Source of the DNA: JAAFIW01 sp031414805
GTDB lineage: Bacteria > Pseudomonadota > Gammaproteobacteria > Burkholderiales > Burkholderiaceae_C
Reading direction: 5' to 3'
DNA length: 64,000 nucleotides
Assembly (NCBI GenBank): GCA_031414805.1
Contig: JANOQJ010000006.1
Coordinates: forward strand, 38,378 to 102,377
The translations under genes were made by a program, and so were the position numbers. This document shows positions 41,149-50,008 of the stretch, in pieces; within the stretch, counting starts at the first letter, position 1; every line of letters starts with the position of its first letter. Below the pieces are notes generated by a model. That model ran no database searches. It saw only the letters and a list, made by a program, of their open reading frames with translations, and was not told the DNA's origin.

Positions 41149-42624
41149 ATGATCAAGCGCATATTGCTAGGGCTGTTGGCTTTGTTGCTACTGCTGGTCG
41201 CGGTCGTGGTCATCAACACCCTGCGCCAGGGCTCGCGCCAGCTCGATGTGCCGCCTGCTCCTGCGCTGGCGGTGGACGAAGCAGGCGCGCCGCAACGCTT
41301 GGCCGGTGCCATCCGCCTGCAAACCGTCTCTAGCCAAACAGATCCTGCGCAAAACGCAGCGGAATTTCGCAAGCTGCACGACTACATTGCCCAGCAATAC
41401 CCTAAAACCCATGCCACGCTGAAGCGTGAAGTGGTGGGCGATCTCAGTTTGCTCTATACCTGGGCGGGCACTGATGCGGCGGCCAAACCCGTTTTGCTAC
41501 TGGCCCACCAAGATGTGGTGCCCGTTGCACCGGGCACCGAAAAAGACTGGCAAGCCAGCCCTTTTGCGGGCGAGGTGAAAGACGGATTTGTGTGGGGACG
41601 TGGTGCCTGGGACAACAAGGGTAATTTGATCGCTCAGTTGGAGGCCGTCGAGCTGCTGTTGGCCAGTGGCTTCAAGCCCAAGCAGACGATTTACCTGGCC
41701 TTTGGAGCCGACGAAGAGGTGGGCGGCCTGCGTGGGGCGCAGCGAATCGCCAAGCTGCTGCAGTCTCGCAACGTCAAGCTGGATTTTGTGATGGATGAGG
41801 GGCTGCTGATCACCGATGGCATTTTGAAAGGCTTGAGCAAACCCGCCGCGCTCATTGGTATTGCTGAGAAGGGCTACTTGTCGGTGGTGCTGAAAGTGCC
41901 GGCTACACCCGGCCATTCGTCCATGCCACCGCCCAAAGGAACCAGTGCCATTGCCATGATGAGCGCCACGTTGCGCCGCCTGGAAGATGACCAATTACCT
42001 GCAGGTATACGCGGCGTGGCGCGCGAGATGTTTGACACGATTGGGCCCGAAATGGATGGCTTCAGCCGTATGGCATTGACCAACCTGTGGCTGTTTGCCC
42101 CTGTGGTGCAAAGCCAGCTCGAAAAAGGGGCCAGCACACATGCCATGCTGCGTACCACCACGGCGCTGACCATGATGAACGCGGGCAACAAAGACAATGT
42201 GCTGCCCGGCATGGCAGAGGCTACGGTCAACTTTCGCATGCTGCCGGGGGACTCGGTGGCCAGCATGATGGCGCATGTGAAATCACGTACCGTGAGCGAG
42301 CGATTTGAGTTGTATGCGCTGCCGGGTGCGGCTGACCCGTCGCCGGTGTCGCCCACACAATCGAGCTCTTATCAACTGATCAACCGCACCGTGCGCGAAG
42401 TGTTTCCAGGCACCTTGGTCGCACCAGGTTTGATGATTGGTGGCACCGATTCACGCCACTTCACGGCGGTCAGTGACCACATTTACCGGTTCTCGCCGGT
42501 GCGAGCCAAGCCCGAAGATTTAAGCCGCTTTCATGGCACCAACGAACGCATCGCCTCCGCCAATCTGGTGGAGATGGTTCGCTTTTATCACCGCCTGCTG
42601 TCGCAAACAGCTGCAAAAACCTAA
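41149..42624 (+). CDS. M20 family metallopeptidase (membrane-anchored)
   Basis: The ~491-residue protein has an N-terminal membrane helix (LLGLLALLLLLVAVVVINTL) and an M20/CPS1-like peptidase domain. Zinc ligands are visible in LLLAHQDVVPVAP, GRGAWDNKGNL, AFGADEEVGG and GGTDSRHF. Such enzymes hydrolyse small peptides or N-acyl amino acids. The ATG at 41149 begins the signal-anchor; the longer in-frame extension overlaps fadB and is not used. It lies between fadB and the thiolase, an unexpected position for a peptidase; release of fatty acids from N-acyl amino acids would be a reasonable link (inference). Confidence 0.85.
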   Translation: MIKRILLGLLALLLLLVAVVVINTLRQGSRQLDVPPAPALAVDEAGAPQRLAGAIRLQTVSSQTDPAQNAAEFRKLHDYIAQQYPKTHATLKREVVGDLSLLYTWAGTDAAAKPVLLLAHQDVVPVAPGTEKDWQASPFAGEVKDGFVWGRGAWDNKGNLIAQLEAVELLLASGFKPKQTIYLAFGADEEVGGLRGAQRIAKLLQSRNVKLDFVMDEGLLITDGILKGLSKPAALIGIAEKGYLSVVLKVPATPGHSSMPPPKGTSAIAMMSATLRRLEDDQLPAGIRGVAREMFDTIGPEMDGFSRMALTNLWLFAPVVQSQLEKGASTHAMLRTTTALTMMNAGNKDNVLPGMAEATVNFRMLPGDSVASMMAHVKSRTVSERFELYALPGAADPSPVSPTQSSSYQLINRTVREVFPGTLVAPGLMIGGTDSRHFTAVSDHIYRFSPVRAKPEDLSRFHGTNERIASANLVEMVRFYHRLLSQTAAKT

Positions 42625-42648
42625 GCCACTTTTTTTCAGGAGCCTTCC

Positions 42649-43824
42649 ATGTCCAAAGCCGTCATCGTTTCTACCGCTCGCACGCCGCTTGCCAAAAGCT
42701 GGAAAGGCGCTTTCAACATGACCCACGGTGCCACCCTGGGTGGCCACGCGGTCCGTCACGCGATTGCGCGTGCCGGGATCGACGCCAATGACATTGAAGA
42801 CGTGCTGATGGGCTGTGCCAATCCCGAAGGTGCCACCGGCGCAAATATCGCCCGCCAGATCGCGCTGATGGCTGACTGCCCGATCACCGTCTCGGGCGCT
42901 ACGGTGAACCGTTTTTGTTCTTCGGGTCTGCAAACCATTGCCATGGTGGCTCAACGCATCATTGCCGGCGAAGGCGATGTGTATGTGGCCGGTGGCGTGG
43001 AAAGCATTTCATGCGTGCAACAAGAAATGAACCAGCACATGCTGAGCGACCCAGCCTTGATGAAGAAAAAGCCCGAGATTTACTGGAACATGCTGCAAAC
43101 CGCTGAGCAAGTGGCCAAGCGCTACAACATTGGCCGTGATGTGATGGACGAATACGGTGCGGCTAGCCAGCAAAAAGCCTGTGCAGCACAAGCACTGGGC
43201 AAGTTCAATGACGAAATTGCCCCCATCACAGTGCAAGCCGGTGTGGCCGACCCGGTGATGGGCCTGCGCACCAAAGAAGTGACCGTCAGCGCTGACGAAG
43301 GCCTGCGCGAGGGCACCACCAAAGAAGGCATCAGCAGCATCAAGCCCGCCGTGCCCGGCGGTGTGGTCTCGGCCGGCAATGCCAGCCAGTTCTCAGACGG
43401 TGCAGGTGCCTGCGTGGTGGTCAGCGAAGACTATGCCAGCAAAAAAGGTTTGAAGCCCCTGGGCCGCTTCCTTGGCTTTGCGGTGGCCGGTTGCGAGCCA
43501 GACGAAATGGGTATCGGTCCGGTCTACGCTGTGCCCAAAGTCTTGAAGCGTTTGGGCCTGACTGTCAACGACATTGACCTGTGGGAATTGAACGAAGCCT
43601 TCGCCGTGCAGGTGATCTATTGCCGCGACAAGCTGGGCATTCCGGCGGATCGTTTGAACGTCAACGGTGGCGCGATTGCGGTGGGTCACCCGTACGGTGT
43701 GTCTGGCCAGCGTTTGACGGGCCATGCACTGATTGAAGGCAAGCGGCGCGGAGCCAAGCGGGTTTGCGTGACGATGTGCATTGGTGGTGGCATGGGGGCG
43801 GCTGGGGTGTTTGAAGTTCTGTGA
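42649..43824 (+). CDS. Acetyl-CoA acyltransferase (thiolase)
   Basis: The 391-residue enzyme cleaves 3-ketoacyl-CoA with CoA. The nucleophile Cys lies in VNRFCSSGLQTI (about residue 89), the His/Asn region in ELNEAFAVQ and GGAIAVGHPYGVSG, and the second Cys in VCVTMCIGGGMGAAGVFE. It is closer to FadA/AtoB-type degradative thiolases than to PhaA by its neighbours. AGGAG lies just upstream of the start. It works after the fadB product and is followed by a thioesterase. Confidence 0.92.
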   Translation: MSKAVIVSTARTPLAKSWKGAFNMTHGATLGGHAVRHAIARAGIDANDIEDVLMGCANPEGATGANIARQIALMADCPITVSGATVNRFCSSGLQTIAMVAQRIIAGEGDVYVAGGVESISCVQQEMNQHMLSDPALMKKKPEIYWNMLQTAEQVAKRYNIGRDVMDEYGAASQQKACAAQALGKFNDEIAPITVQAGVADPVMGLRTKEVTVSADEGLREGTTKEGISSIKPAVPGGVVSAGNASQFSDGAGACVVVSEDYASKKGLKPLGRFLGFAVAGCEPDEMGIGPVYAVPKVLKRLGLTVNDIDLWELNEAFAVQVIYCRDKLGIPADRLNVNGGAIAVGHPYGVSGQRLTGHALIEGKRRGAKRVCVTMCIGGGMGAAGVFEVL

Positions 43825-43833
43825 TCAAGACCT

Positions 43834-44271
43834 ATGGATGAAGCAGCCACGCTGGCCATGGGTCAAGCCGTCTTGGCGGCGCAGCCTTTCAGCGTACTGA
43901 TCGGTGCGCGTCTGACTGCGCTGACGTCGGGCACCTGTGAGCTGCAGATACCGATAACAGCCAGCTTGCTTCAGCAGCACGGTTTTGTACACGGCGGTAT
44001 TGTTAGCTACGCTGCCGACAACGCGCTGACTTATGCAGGCGGTGTTCCTTTGGGTGGGATGGCTGTCACCTCGGAATTCAAGATTAACTACGTGCGCCCG
44101 GCGATTGGTCAGTTGTTGATCGCTCGAGCGCACGCCGTGCATGTTGGCAGCAGCCAGGCGGTTTGCCGCTGTGATGTCTTCATCGTCAGCAATGGTGTTG
44201 AAAAGCTGTGTGCTGTGGCGCAAGGCACGATTGCCAAACTAGCTAAATTAGCCAAACCATCGGACGACTAA
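43834..44271 (+). CDS. PaaI-type hotdog thioesterase
   Basis: The 145-residue single-domain hotdog protein has the PaaI/4HBT signature HGFVHGGIVSYAADNALTYA. It would hydrolyse acyl- or aryl-CoA thioesters and could relieve CoA trapping during beta-oxidation. It starts 9 bases after the thiolase stop and is probably co-transcribed. A related thioesterase is encoded at 47226. Confidence 0.88.
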   Translation: MDEAATLAMGQAVLAAQPFSVLIGARLTALTSGTCELQIPITASLLQQHGFVHGGIVSYAADNALTYAGGVPLGGMAVTSEFKINYVRPAIGQLLIARAHAVHVGSSQAVCRCDVFIVSNGVEKLCAVAQGTIAKLAKLAKPSDD

Positions 44272-44326
44272 AGCACGATGGAAAGGTACGCTGAACATCA
44301 GCGATTCAACCCGGTTTCCACTCGAA

Positions 44327-46210
44327 ATGTCACTACGCAACACCCTTGATTTTTTGCTCTACAACTGGCTCCAGGCCGAGTCGCTGAACCAGCGCGCCCG
44401 CTTCGCTGACCATAACCGTGAAACCTTTGACGCCGTGCTGGACACCAGCGAGCGCATTGCGCGCGAAAAATATGCACCGTTTAACCGCTTGATCGACACG
44501 CAGGAGCCGCAGTTTGATGGCGAAAAGGTCATCTTGCCGCAAGCCACCCATGACGCGCATGCGGCTTACGTCGGCTCGGGTTTACTCAGTGCGGCGCAAG
44601 ACTACGACATGGGTGGCATGCAGCTGCCCTACACCGTGGAGGCTGCAGCGACCGCGTTCTTTGCCTGCGCGTCGGTGGGCATTGGCTCCAACATGCTGAC
44701 CTCGGGCAACGCCTCGCTCTTGATGGCACATGGCACCGACAAGCAGAAGGCGGTGTTTGCCCGTAACGAGTTTTCAGGGCGCTGGGCGGGCACCATGTGT
44801 TTGAGCGAGCCGCAGGCGGGTTCTTCGCTCAGCGACATCACTACCCGGGCAGTGCCTGACGAGGCTCCTGCGGGAGCCGCTGACGCGGCCCATACGGTAG
44901 GCGCGGATGGTTATGTGCTGTGGGAGCAAGATTCACTAGGCCCGCGCTTTCGCCTGCGCGGCAACAAGATGTGGATTTCCTCCGGCGAGCATGAGCTGAC
45001 GGAAAACATCATTCACCTGGTGTTGGCCAAGATTCCGGGACCGGATGGCAAGCTGGTTGCGGGCACGCGGGGTATTTCGTTGTTTGTGGTGCCCAAAAAA
45101 TTGGTCAATGAGCAGGGCGAGCTGACCGGCGTGCGCAACGATGTGGCGCTGGCCGGTTTGAACCACAAACTGGGTTGGCGCGGCACCACCAACACGCTGT
45201 TGAATTTTGGCGAAGGCAAGTACCCCGTGGACGGCCAGGCTGGCGCCGTTGGGTATCTGGTGGGCAAGCCCGGCGAGGGCTTGCGCTGCATGTTCCACAT
45301 GATGAACGAGGCGCGTATTGGCGTGGGCACAGCGGCCACCATGCTGGGTATGGCGGGCTACTACGCGTCGCTGGACTATGCGAAGAATCGGCCACAGGGG
45401 CGGCCTGCTGGCCCGAGCGGTAAAGACGCCAACCAACCCCAGGTCAAGCTCATCGAACACGCCGACATCAAACGCATGCTGCTAGCACAAAAATCGTATT
45501 GCGAAGGTGCGCTGGCATTGGAGTTGTATTGCGCCCGACTGGTCGACGAGCAGCACACCGGCGACGAAACACCAGCCAATGACGCCCGACTGCTGTTGGA
45601 AGTGCTCACGCCCATTGCCAAAAGCTGGCCCAGCGAATGGTGCCTGGAGGCCAACAGCCTGGCGATTCAAATTCATGGTGGCTACGGCTACACGCGAGAC
45701 TTTCCGGTGGAGCAATACTGGCGTGACAACCGCCTGAACATGATTCACGAAGGCACGCACGGCATACAAGCGCTGGACTTGCTGGGCCGCAAGGTGTTGA
45801 TGGAAGGCGGGCGAGGCTTGCAGCTGCTGGCCTCGCGCATCAATGCGACTGTCGAAAAAGCCATTCAACACGCGCCATTGGCTGCGCATGCCAATGCCTT
45901 GTCGGCTGCGCTGGTTCAAATCGGCAATGCCACCAAGGCAGCCTGGGCCAGTGGCGACCCTGCTGACGCGCTACCCAACGCAGTGCCCTACATGCAGGCC
46001 TTTGGACACATGGTGGTGGCGTGGATCTGGCTGGATGTGAGCCTGGTGGATGTCGACCCAGACGCTACAAAGAACATAGCTGCTCGAGCAGGAAGGGCAG
46101 GGGCTACAGCCTATTTTTATCATTATGAGCTGCCCAAAATCGGGGCCTGGCTGCAAGTGGTCAGCAACCGGGATCGCACCTGCGCGGACTTGCCCGAAGA
46201 GGCGTTTTAG
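44327..46210 (+). CDS. Acyl-CoA dehydrogenase (long form)
   Basis: The 627-residue FAD enzyme oxidises acyl-CoA to enoyl-CoA and passes electrons to ETF. The central domain has GTMCLSEPQAGSSLSDI; the C-terminal helical domain has WCLEANSLAIQIHGGYGYTR and the catalytic-Glu region MIHEGTHGIQALDLLGRKV. A final ~130-residue extension is typical of the large ACAD subfamily found in Burkholderiales. Part of the extension (NIAARAGRAGATAYF) overlaps a dispersed repeat copy. It is a distant paralogue of the enzyme at 59231. Confidence 0.92.
   Translation: MSLRNTLDFLLYNWLQAESLNQRARFADHNRETFDAVLDTSERIAREKYAPFNRLIDTQEPQFDGEKVILPQATHDAHAAYVGSGLLSAAQDYDMGGMQLPYTVEAAATAFFACASVGIGSNMLTSGNASLLMAHGTDKQKAVFARNEFSGRWAGTMCLSEPQAGSSLSDITTRAVPDEAPAGAADAAHTVGADGYVLWEQDSLGPRFRLRGNKMWISSGEHELTENIIHLVLAKIPGPDGKLVAGTRGISLFVVPKKLVNEQGELTGVRNDVALAGLNHKLGWRGTTNTLLNFGEGKYPVDGQAGAVGYLVGKPGEGLRCMFHMMNEARIGVGTAATMLGMAGYYASLDYAKNRPQGRPAGPSGKDANQPQVKLIEHADIKRMLLAQKSYCEGALALELYCARLVDEQHTGDETPANDARLLLEVLTPIAKSWPSEWCLEANSLAIQIHGGYGYTRDFPVEQYWRDNRLNMIHEGTHGIQALDLLGRKVLMEGGRGLQLLASRINATVEKAIQHAPLAAHANALSAALVQIGNATKAAWASGDPADALPNAVPYMQAFGHMVVAWIWLDVSLVDVDPDATKNIAARAGRAGATAYFYHYELPKIGAWLQVVSNRDRTCADLPEEAF
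46064..46120 (+). repeat. Dispersed repeat copy inside an acyl-CoA dehydrogenase gene
   Basis: CGCTACAAAGAACATAGCTG, then CTCGAGCAGGAAGGGCAGGG and GCTACAGCCTATTTT, match the family with some divergence. The copy is read in frame into the C-terminal extension of the enzyme. Confidence 0.7.
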
Positions 46211-46316
46211 GGCTACAGGGAGGACTTCTTGGGTGACAGCCTTATCTCTCTAGAGACAGGTTTTCAAGCGGACGGTGCAGCACAATCTTCTGATCTGTTC
46301 AACACCTGGAGACACC

Positions 46317-47111
46317 ATGACACCCCGCACCGTCCAACAACTGTTCGACCTCACAGGCAAGACCGCATTGGTCACCGGCGGCTCTCGTGGCCTGGGCCTG
46401 CAAATGGCGCATGCGCTGGGCGAGGCGGGTGCCAAAATCATGCTGAGTTCGCGCAAGGCCGAGGACCTCGAAGAGGCCACCAAAGAACTGCAAGCCGCGG
46501 GCATCGATGCGCGGTGGATCGCCGCCGACTGCTCCAAGGAGGAAGACATTCGCCACCTGGCCGACGAGACGTTGCAGCGCATGGGCCATGTGGACATCCT
46601 GGTCAACAACGCGGGTGCCGCCTGGGGAGCGCCCGCTGAGGACCACCCGGTCGCAGCCTGGGACAAGGTGATGAACCTGAACATTCGCGGCTACTTCATC
46701 TTGAGCCAGCACGTCGCCAAGGCCAGCATGATTGCCCGCAAGTCTGGACGCATCATCAACGTGGCCAGCATTGCCGGCCTGGGTGGTAACCCGGCGGAAA
46801 TGACCACGATTGCCTACAACACCAGCAAAGGTGCCGTCATCAACTTCACCCGCACCCTCGGCGCGGAATGGGGCAAGTACAACATCACGGTCAACGCCAT
46901 TTGCCCCGGCTTTTTCCCCAGCAAGATGACCATGGCCACACTGAAGAACCTGGGCGAAGAAAAGCTCAAAGCCAACGCACCGTTGCAGCGCCTGGGTGAC
47001 GATGAAGACTTGAAGGGACTGACGTTGCTGTTCGCCTCGGATGCGGGCAAGCACATCACGGGGCAGTGGCTGGCGGTGGATGGTGGGGTGAGTGTGGTGA
47101 CCGGCGGCTAG
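46317..47111 (+). CDS. SDR family oxidoreductase
   Basis: The 264-residue short-chain dehydrogenase has the nucleotide motif VTGGSRGLGLQMA, the NNAG motif in DILVNNAGAAWG, the active-site YNTSKGAV and a C-terminal ITGQWLAVDGGVSV. It would act on hydroxyl or keto groups with NAD(P); substrate unknown. The start at 46317 is chosen because GGAG precedes it. It lies between an acyl-CoA dehydrogenase and a thioesterase gene in the same direction, so it may act on acyl-CoA or alcohol intermediates. Confidence 0.9.
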   Translation: MTPRTVQQLFDLTGKTALVTGGSRGLGLQMAHALGEAGAKIMLSSRKAEDLEEATKELQAAGIDARWIAADCSKEEDIRHLADETLQRMGHVDILVNNAGAAWGAPAEDHPVAAWDKVMNLNIRGYFILSQHVAKASMIARKSGRIINVASIAGLGGNPAEMTTIAYNTSKGAVINFTRTLGAEWGKYNITVNAICPGFFPSKMTMATLKNLGEEKLKANAPLQRLGDDEDLKGLTLLFASDAGKHITGQWLAVDGGVSVVTGG

Positions 47112-47225
47112 CGATATGACCCCCACGCTCCCCGCTGCGCGTGGTTCGCTGCCCCCCGAGGGGGCGCGTTTCGCCTTGGGCCGGCCCGGCGGCGAAACCG
47201 TACCCTCTTTATTTGGTTTCAGACC
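47112..47225. repeat. GC-rich intergenic repeat
   Basis: CCCCACGCTCCCCGCTGCGC, then GTGGTTCGCTGCCCCCCGAG and GGGGCG, form a pattern that often recurs between genes in Comamonadaceae (from general knowledge). It contains short hairpins (CCCCC...GGGGG) and no gene. Confidence 0.5.
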
Positions 47226-47681
47226 ATGCAATTTGGCGTAAACATCCCCTTCGTTCACCACCTGGGCTTTGAGCTGGTGATGTGGGAAGGCGGTCATTCG
47301 CAGATTGACTACGCCCCCAAGCCCGAGCACCTGAACAGCTTCGGTGTGACGCACGGCGGGGCCTGCATGACCTTGCTGGATGTGGTGATGGCGGTGGCGG
47401 CGCGTAGTGTGGAGCGCGAGCTGGGCGTGGTCACCATCGAGATGAAAACCAGCTTCATGCAGCCAGCCAAGGTGCCTGCAGGTGTGGCGCTGGTGGGCAA
47501 AGGCCACTTGATGCACCGCACCGCCACCATGGCGTTCACCGAAGGCACGATTTACGATGACCAGGGCAGGGCGTGTGCGCATGCCACCGGCACCTTCAAG
47601 TACGTCAAGCGCCTGGCCACCGGGCCAAAAAGCGTCAACGACCTCGACCGGAGTGGGCAAACAGGAATTTCGACCGACTAA
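47226..47681 (+). CDS. PaaI family thioesterase
   Basis: The 151-residue hotdog protein has the signature SFGVTHGGACMTLLDVVMAV and MKTSFMQPAKVPAGVALVGK, typical of PaaI-like acyl-CoA thioesterases. It probably hydrolyses medium or aromatic acyl-CoAs. It is the second such enzyme in this cluster, in the same direction as the SDR upstream and the MDR reductase downstream. Confidence 0.88.
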   Translation: MQFGVNIPFVHHLGFELVMWEGGHSQIDYAPKPEHLNSFGVTHGGACMTLLDVVMAVAARSVERELGVVTIEMKTSFMQPAKVPAGVALVGKGHLMHRTATMAFTEGTIYDDQGRACAHATGTFKYVKRLATGPKSVNDLDRSGQTGISTD

Positions 47682-47692
47682 AGCAATTTCAG

Positions 47693-47753
47693 GCCAAATC
47701 GGCCACCAGCCCTTATAAATACTGCTCAAGCAGCTATTGAATTCATAGTAACC
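47693..47753 (-). repeat. Dispersed repeat copy (full length)
   Basis: GGCCAAATCGGCCACCAGCC, then CTTATAAATACTGCTCAAGC and AGCTATTGAATTCATAG, lie between the thioesterase and MDR reductase genes. Confidence 0.85.
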
Positions 47754-47766
47754 AAAGGATAAACCC

Positions 47767-48783
47767 ATGCATAGCAACCCACAAATCCTGCTCGACAACC
47801 GCCCCCAGGGCGAAGCCACCGCCAGCAATTTCAAGCTCGTGACCACCGAGACGCCTGCACTGCAAGACGGCCAGGTGCTGGTGCGCCACCACTACCTGAG
47901 CCTGGACCCCTACATGCGCGGCCGCATGAACGACAGCAAAAGCTACGCCGTGCCTCAAGGCCTGGGCCAGGTGATGGGCGGCGGCACTGTGGGCGAGGTG
48001 GTGGAAAGCCGCAGCAGCCATTACGCGGTGGGTGACACCGTGGTAGGCATGGGCGGCTGGCAGCACTACAGCGTGGTGGACGGCAACGCGGTGGGCGCGC
48101 TGCGCAAGGTGGACACCACCCACGTGCCGCTAAGCCATTACCTGGGCGCGGTGGGGATGCCCGGCGTGACCGCCTGGTACGGATTGCTGAAAATTTGCGA
48201 ACCCAAGGCCGGAGAAACCGTGGTGGTCACCGCTGCCAGCGGTGCCGTGGGTAGCGCAGTGGGTGTGCTGGCCAAGCTACGCGGCTGCCACGTGGTGGGC
48301 ATTGCCGGCGGCAAAGACAAGTGTGATTACGTGGTCAATGAGCTGGGCTTCGACGCCTGCATTGACTACAAACAGCACACCGACGGTAAAGCCCTGAGCG
48401 CTGCGTTGAAGGCAGCCTGCCCCAAGGGTATTGACGGCTATTTTGAGAATGTTGGTGGCTGGATTCTGGACGTGGTGCTGTCGCAAATGAACGCTTTTGG
48501 CCGTATTGCCGTGTGCGGAATGATTGCTGGGTATGACGGCAAACCGCTGCCGCTGGCAGCACCCGCGCTGATTTTGATGAGCCGCTTGAAAGTGCAGGGC
48601 TTCATCGTGAGCGAGCACATGGAGGTATGGCCCGAGGCTTTACGCGAGCTGGGCACCTTGGTGGGCACCGGCAAGTTCCGCCCGCGCGAGTCGGTGGCGC
48701 AGGGGCTGGAGGCGGCACCCGAGGCGTTTTTGGGGTTGTTGAAGGGGCGGAATTTTGGTAAGCAGGTTGTGAAGTTGGTGTGA
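47767..48783 (+). CDS. NADP-dependent oxidoreductase (MDR, zinc-independent)
   Basis: The 338-residue medium-chain reductase has the family start with SLDPYMRGRMND, the GMPGVTAWYGLL segment and the cofactor motif VVVTAASGAVGSAVGVLAKL, followed by a typical GxDACIDYK. It belongs to the CurA/leukotriene-B4 12-hydroxydehydrogenase-like group, which reduces 2-alkenals and enones. A good AAAGGAT precedes the start. It is probably transcribed with the thioesterase, and may reduce enone by-products of lipid metabolism (inference). Confidence 0.9.
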   Translation: MHSNPQILLDNRPQGEATASNFKLVTTETPALQDGQVLVRHHYLSLDPYMRGRMNDSKSYAVPQGLGQVMGGGTVGEVVESRSSHYAVGDTVVGMGGWQHYSVVDGNAVGALRKVDTTHVPLSHYLGAVGMPGVTAWYGLLKICEPKAGETVVVTAASGAVGSAVGVLAKLRGCHVVGIAGGKDKCDYVVNELGFDACIDYKQHTDGKALSAALKAACPKGIDGYFENVGGWILDVVLSQMNAFGRIAVCGMIAGYDGKPLPLAAPALILMSRLKVQGFIVSEHMEVWPEALRELGTLVGTGKFRPRESVAQGLEAAPEAFLGLLKGRNFGKQVVKLV

Positions 48784-48790
48784 GGGCTGT

Positions 48791-50008
48791 ATGACGAGTG
48801 GTGTCGGTCAAATGCAGGAGCGCGATGGCGTGGGTGCGTACGACGCATGCCCCCACCCCCACCCTCCCCCGGAAGGGGAGAGAGTTAGAAGCCTGCCTAC
48901 ACCCAATCGCCCAAGCGGCGAAATGCCTGACTCCCTCCCCTACCGGGGGAGGGCGGGGGTGGGGGCACCTCAGCGTGAAGGCGAAGATTTCCGCAGTGAC
49001 CTGCGTCCGAGTAATTCCCCCGGCTCCGCCAACGCCCAAGCCCGACGCATCCTCTCCGCCCAAGAGCTGGCCCCGCTGACACAGCTGTCGAATGCCAAAA
49101 GCCTGCTCGCCATTTCGCAAACGCTGGGCCTTATCGCCGCCGCCATAGTTGTCGCGCTGTACACCGGCCCCAGCCCGTGGGTCATCTTGAGCGTCATCGC
49201 CATCGGCATCGCCCAGCACGGTATCTTCATCCTCGCGCACGAAGCCGCGCACTACCGCTTGTTTGCCAACCGCGCCGTCAACGATGCGGCGGGTCGCTTG
49301 ATCGGAATGACCGGTGGCGTGTCCATGTGCACCTACCGCGTCACGCACCGGCTGCACCACAACAACCTGTACACCGCGCAAGATCCCGACACGGCTATTC
49401 ACGGCGGTTACCCGCGCGGCAAGTGGTACCTCATCAAAAAGCTCCTGCGAGACCTGGTCGGCCTGAACGCATGGAAAACCTACGCCTACTTTTTCGGCGC
49501 GCCCGCCATTAACGATGACGCGCCGGGCCGCATCAACCCGCTGAACGACACCTCGCCCCAGCTGCGCGCAGCCGCCCGGCAAGACCGTTGGTGCGTGGTG
49601 GCATTTCATGTCATGGCGCCAGTGCTGGCATTCATTGCAGGCAGTTGGACCGGCCTGGCCTGGTACGCCGTGCTGTGGCTGCTGCCACTGGTCACCGTGC
49701 TGCAGCCCATCTTGCGGCTGCGGGCCATTTGTGAGCACGGCGCGGTCACCGATTTGTCGTCGCCCCTCACGGCCGCCCGCAGCAACAACACCACCGGCAC
49801 AGCACTGAACTGGCTGGGCCGCACGCTGCTGTTCCCGCACCATGTGAACTACCACCTGGAGCACCACCTGTACCCGGCGGTGCCCCATTACCACCTGCCG
49901 CGTTTGCACCAGCTATTGCAAGAAAAAGGTGCTCTGGCGGGTGCCGAAGTGCGCGACATTCACACCACGTTTGGCCTCATTTTTGCGCAAAGGAAACCTC
50001 GTGTCTGA
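48791..50008 (+). CDS. Fatty acid desaturase family protein
   Basis: The conserved part is an integral-membrane desaturase with three His boxes: HEAAHYRLF, THRLHHNNLY and NYHLEHHLYP, plus four hydrophobic helices. It would bind two irons and introduce a double bond or hydroxyl group. Homology starts about residue 80. The first ~55 residues (CPHPHPPPEGERVRS...) are translated from a G/C-rich inverted repeat at 48850-48965 and are unlikely to be native. A GTG at 48959 or a start nearer 49030 may be real. Its end overlaps the next gene, a GST, by eight bases. Confidence 0.82.
   Translation: MTSGVGQMQERDGVGAYDACPHPHPPPEGERVRSLPTPNRPSGEMPDSLPYRGRAGVGAPQREGEDFRSDLRPSNSPGSANAQARRILSAQELAPLTQLSNAKSLLAISQTLGLIAAAIVVALYTGPSPWVILSVIAIGIAQHGIFILAHEAAHYRLFANRAVNDAAGRLIGMTGGVSMCTYRVTHRLHHNNLYTAQDPDTAIHGGYPRGKWYLIKKLLRDLVGLNAWKTYAYFFGAPAINDDAPGRINPLNDTSPQLRAAARQDRWCVVAFHVMAPVLAFIAGSWTGLAWYAVLWLLPLVTVLQPILRLRAICEHGAVTDLSSPLTAARSNNTTGTALNWLGRTLLFPHHVNYHLEHHLYPAVPHYHLPRLHQLLQEKGALAGAEVRDIHTTFGLIFAQRKPRV
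48850..48965. repeat. GC-rich inverted-repeat element with 23-base arms
   Basis: The arms at 48850-48872 and 48943-48965 (CCCCCACCCCCACCCTCCCC and its near-perfect complement) enclose ~70 bases. The element would form a very stable hairpin at the 5' end of the desaturase gene. Such C-rich/G-rich pairs are frequent in Burkholderiales intergenic DNA (general knowledge). Confidence 0.8.
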
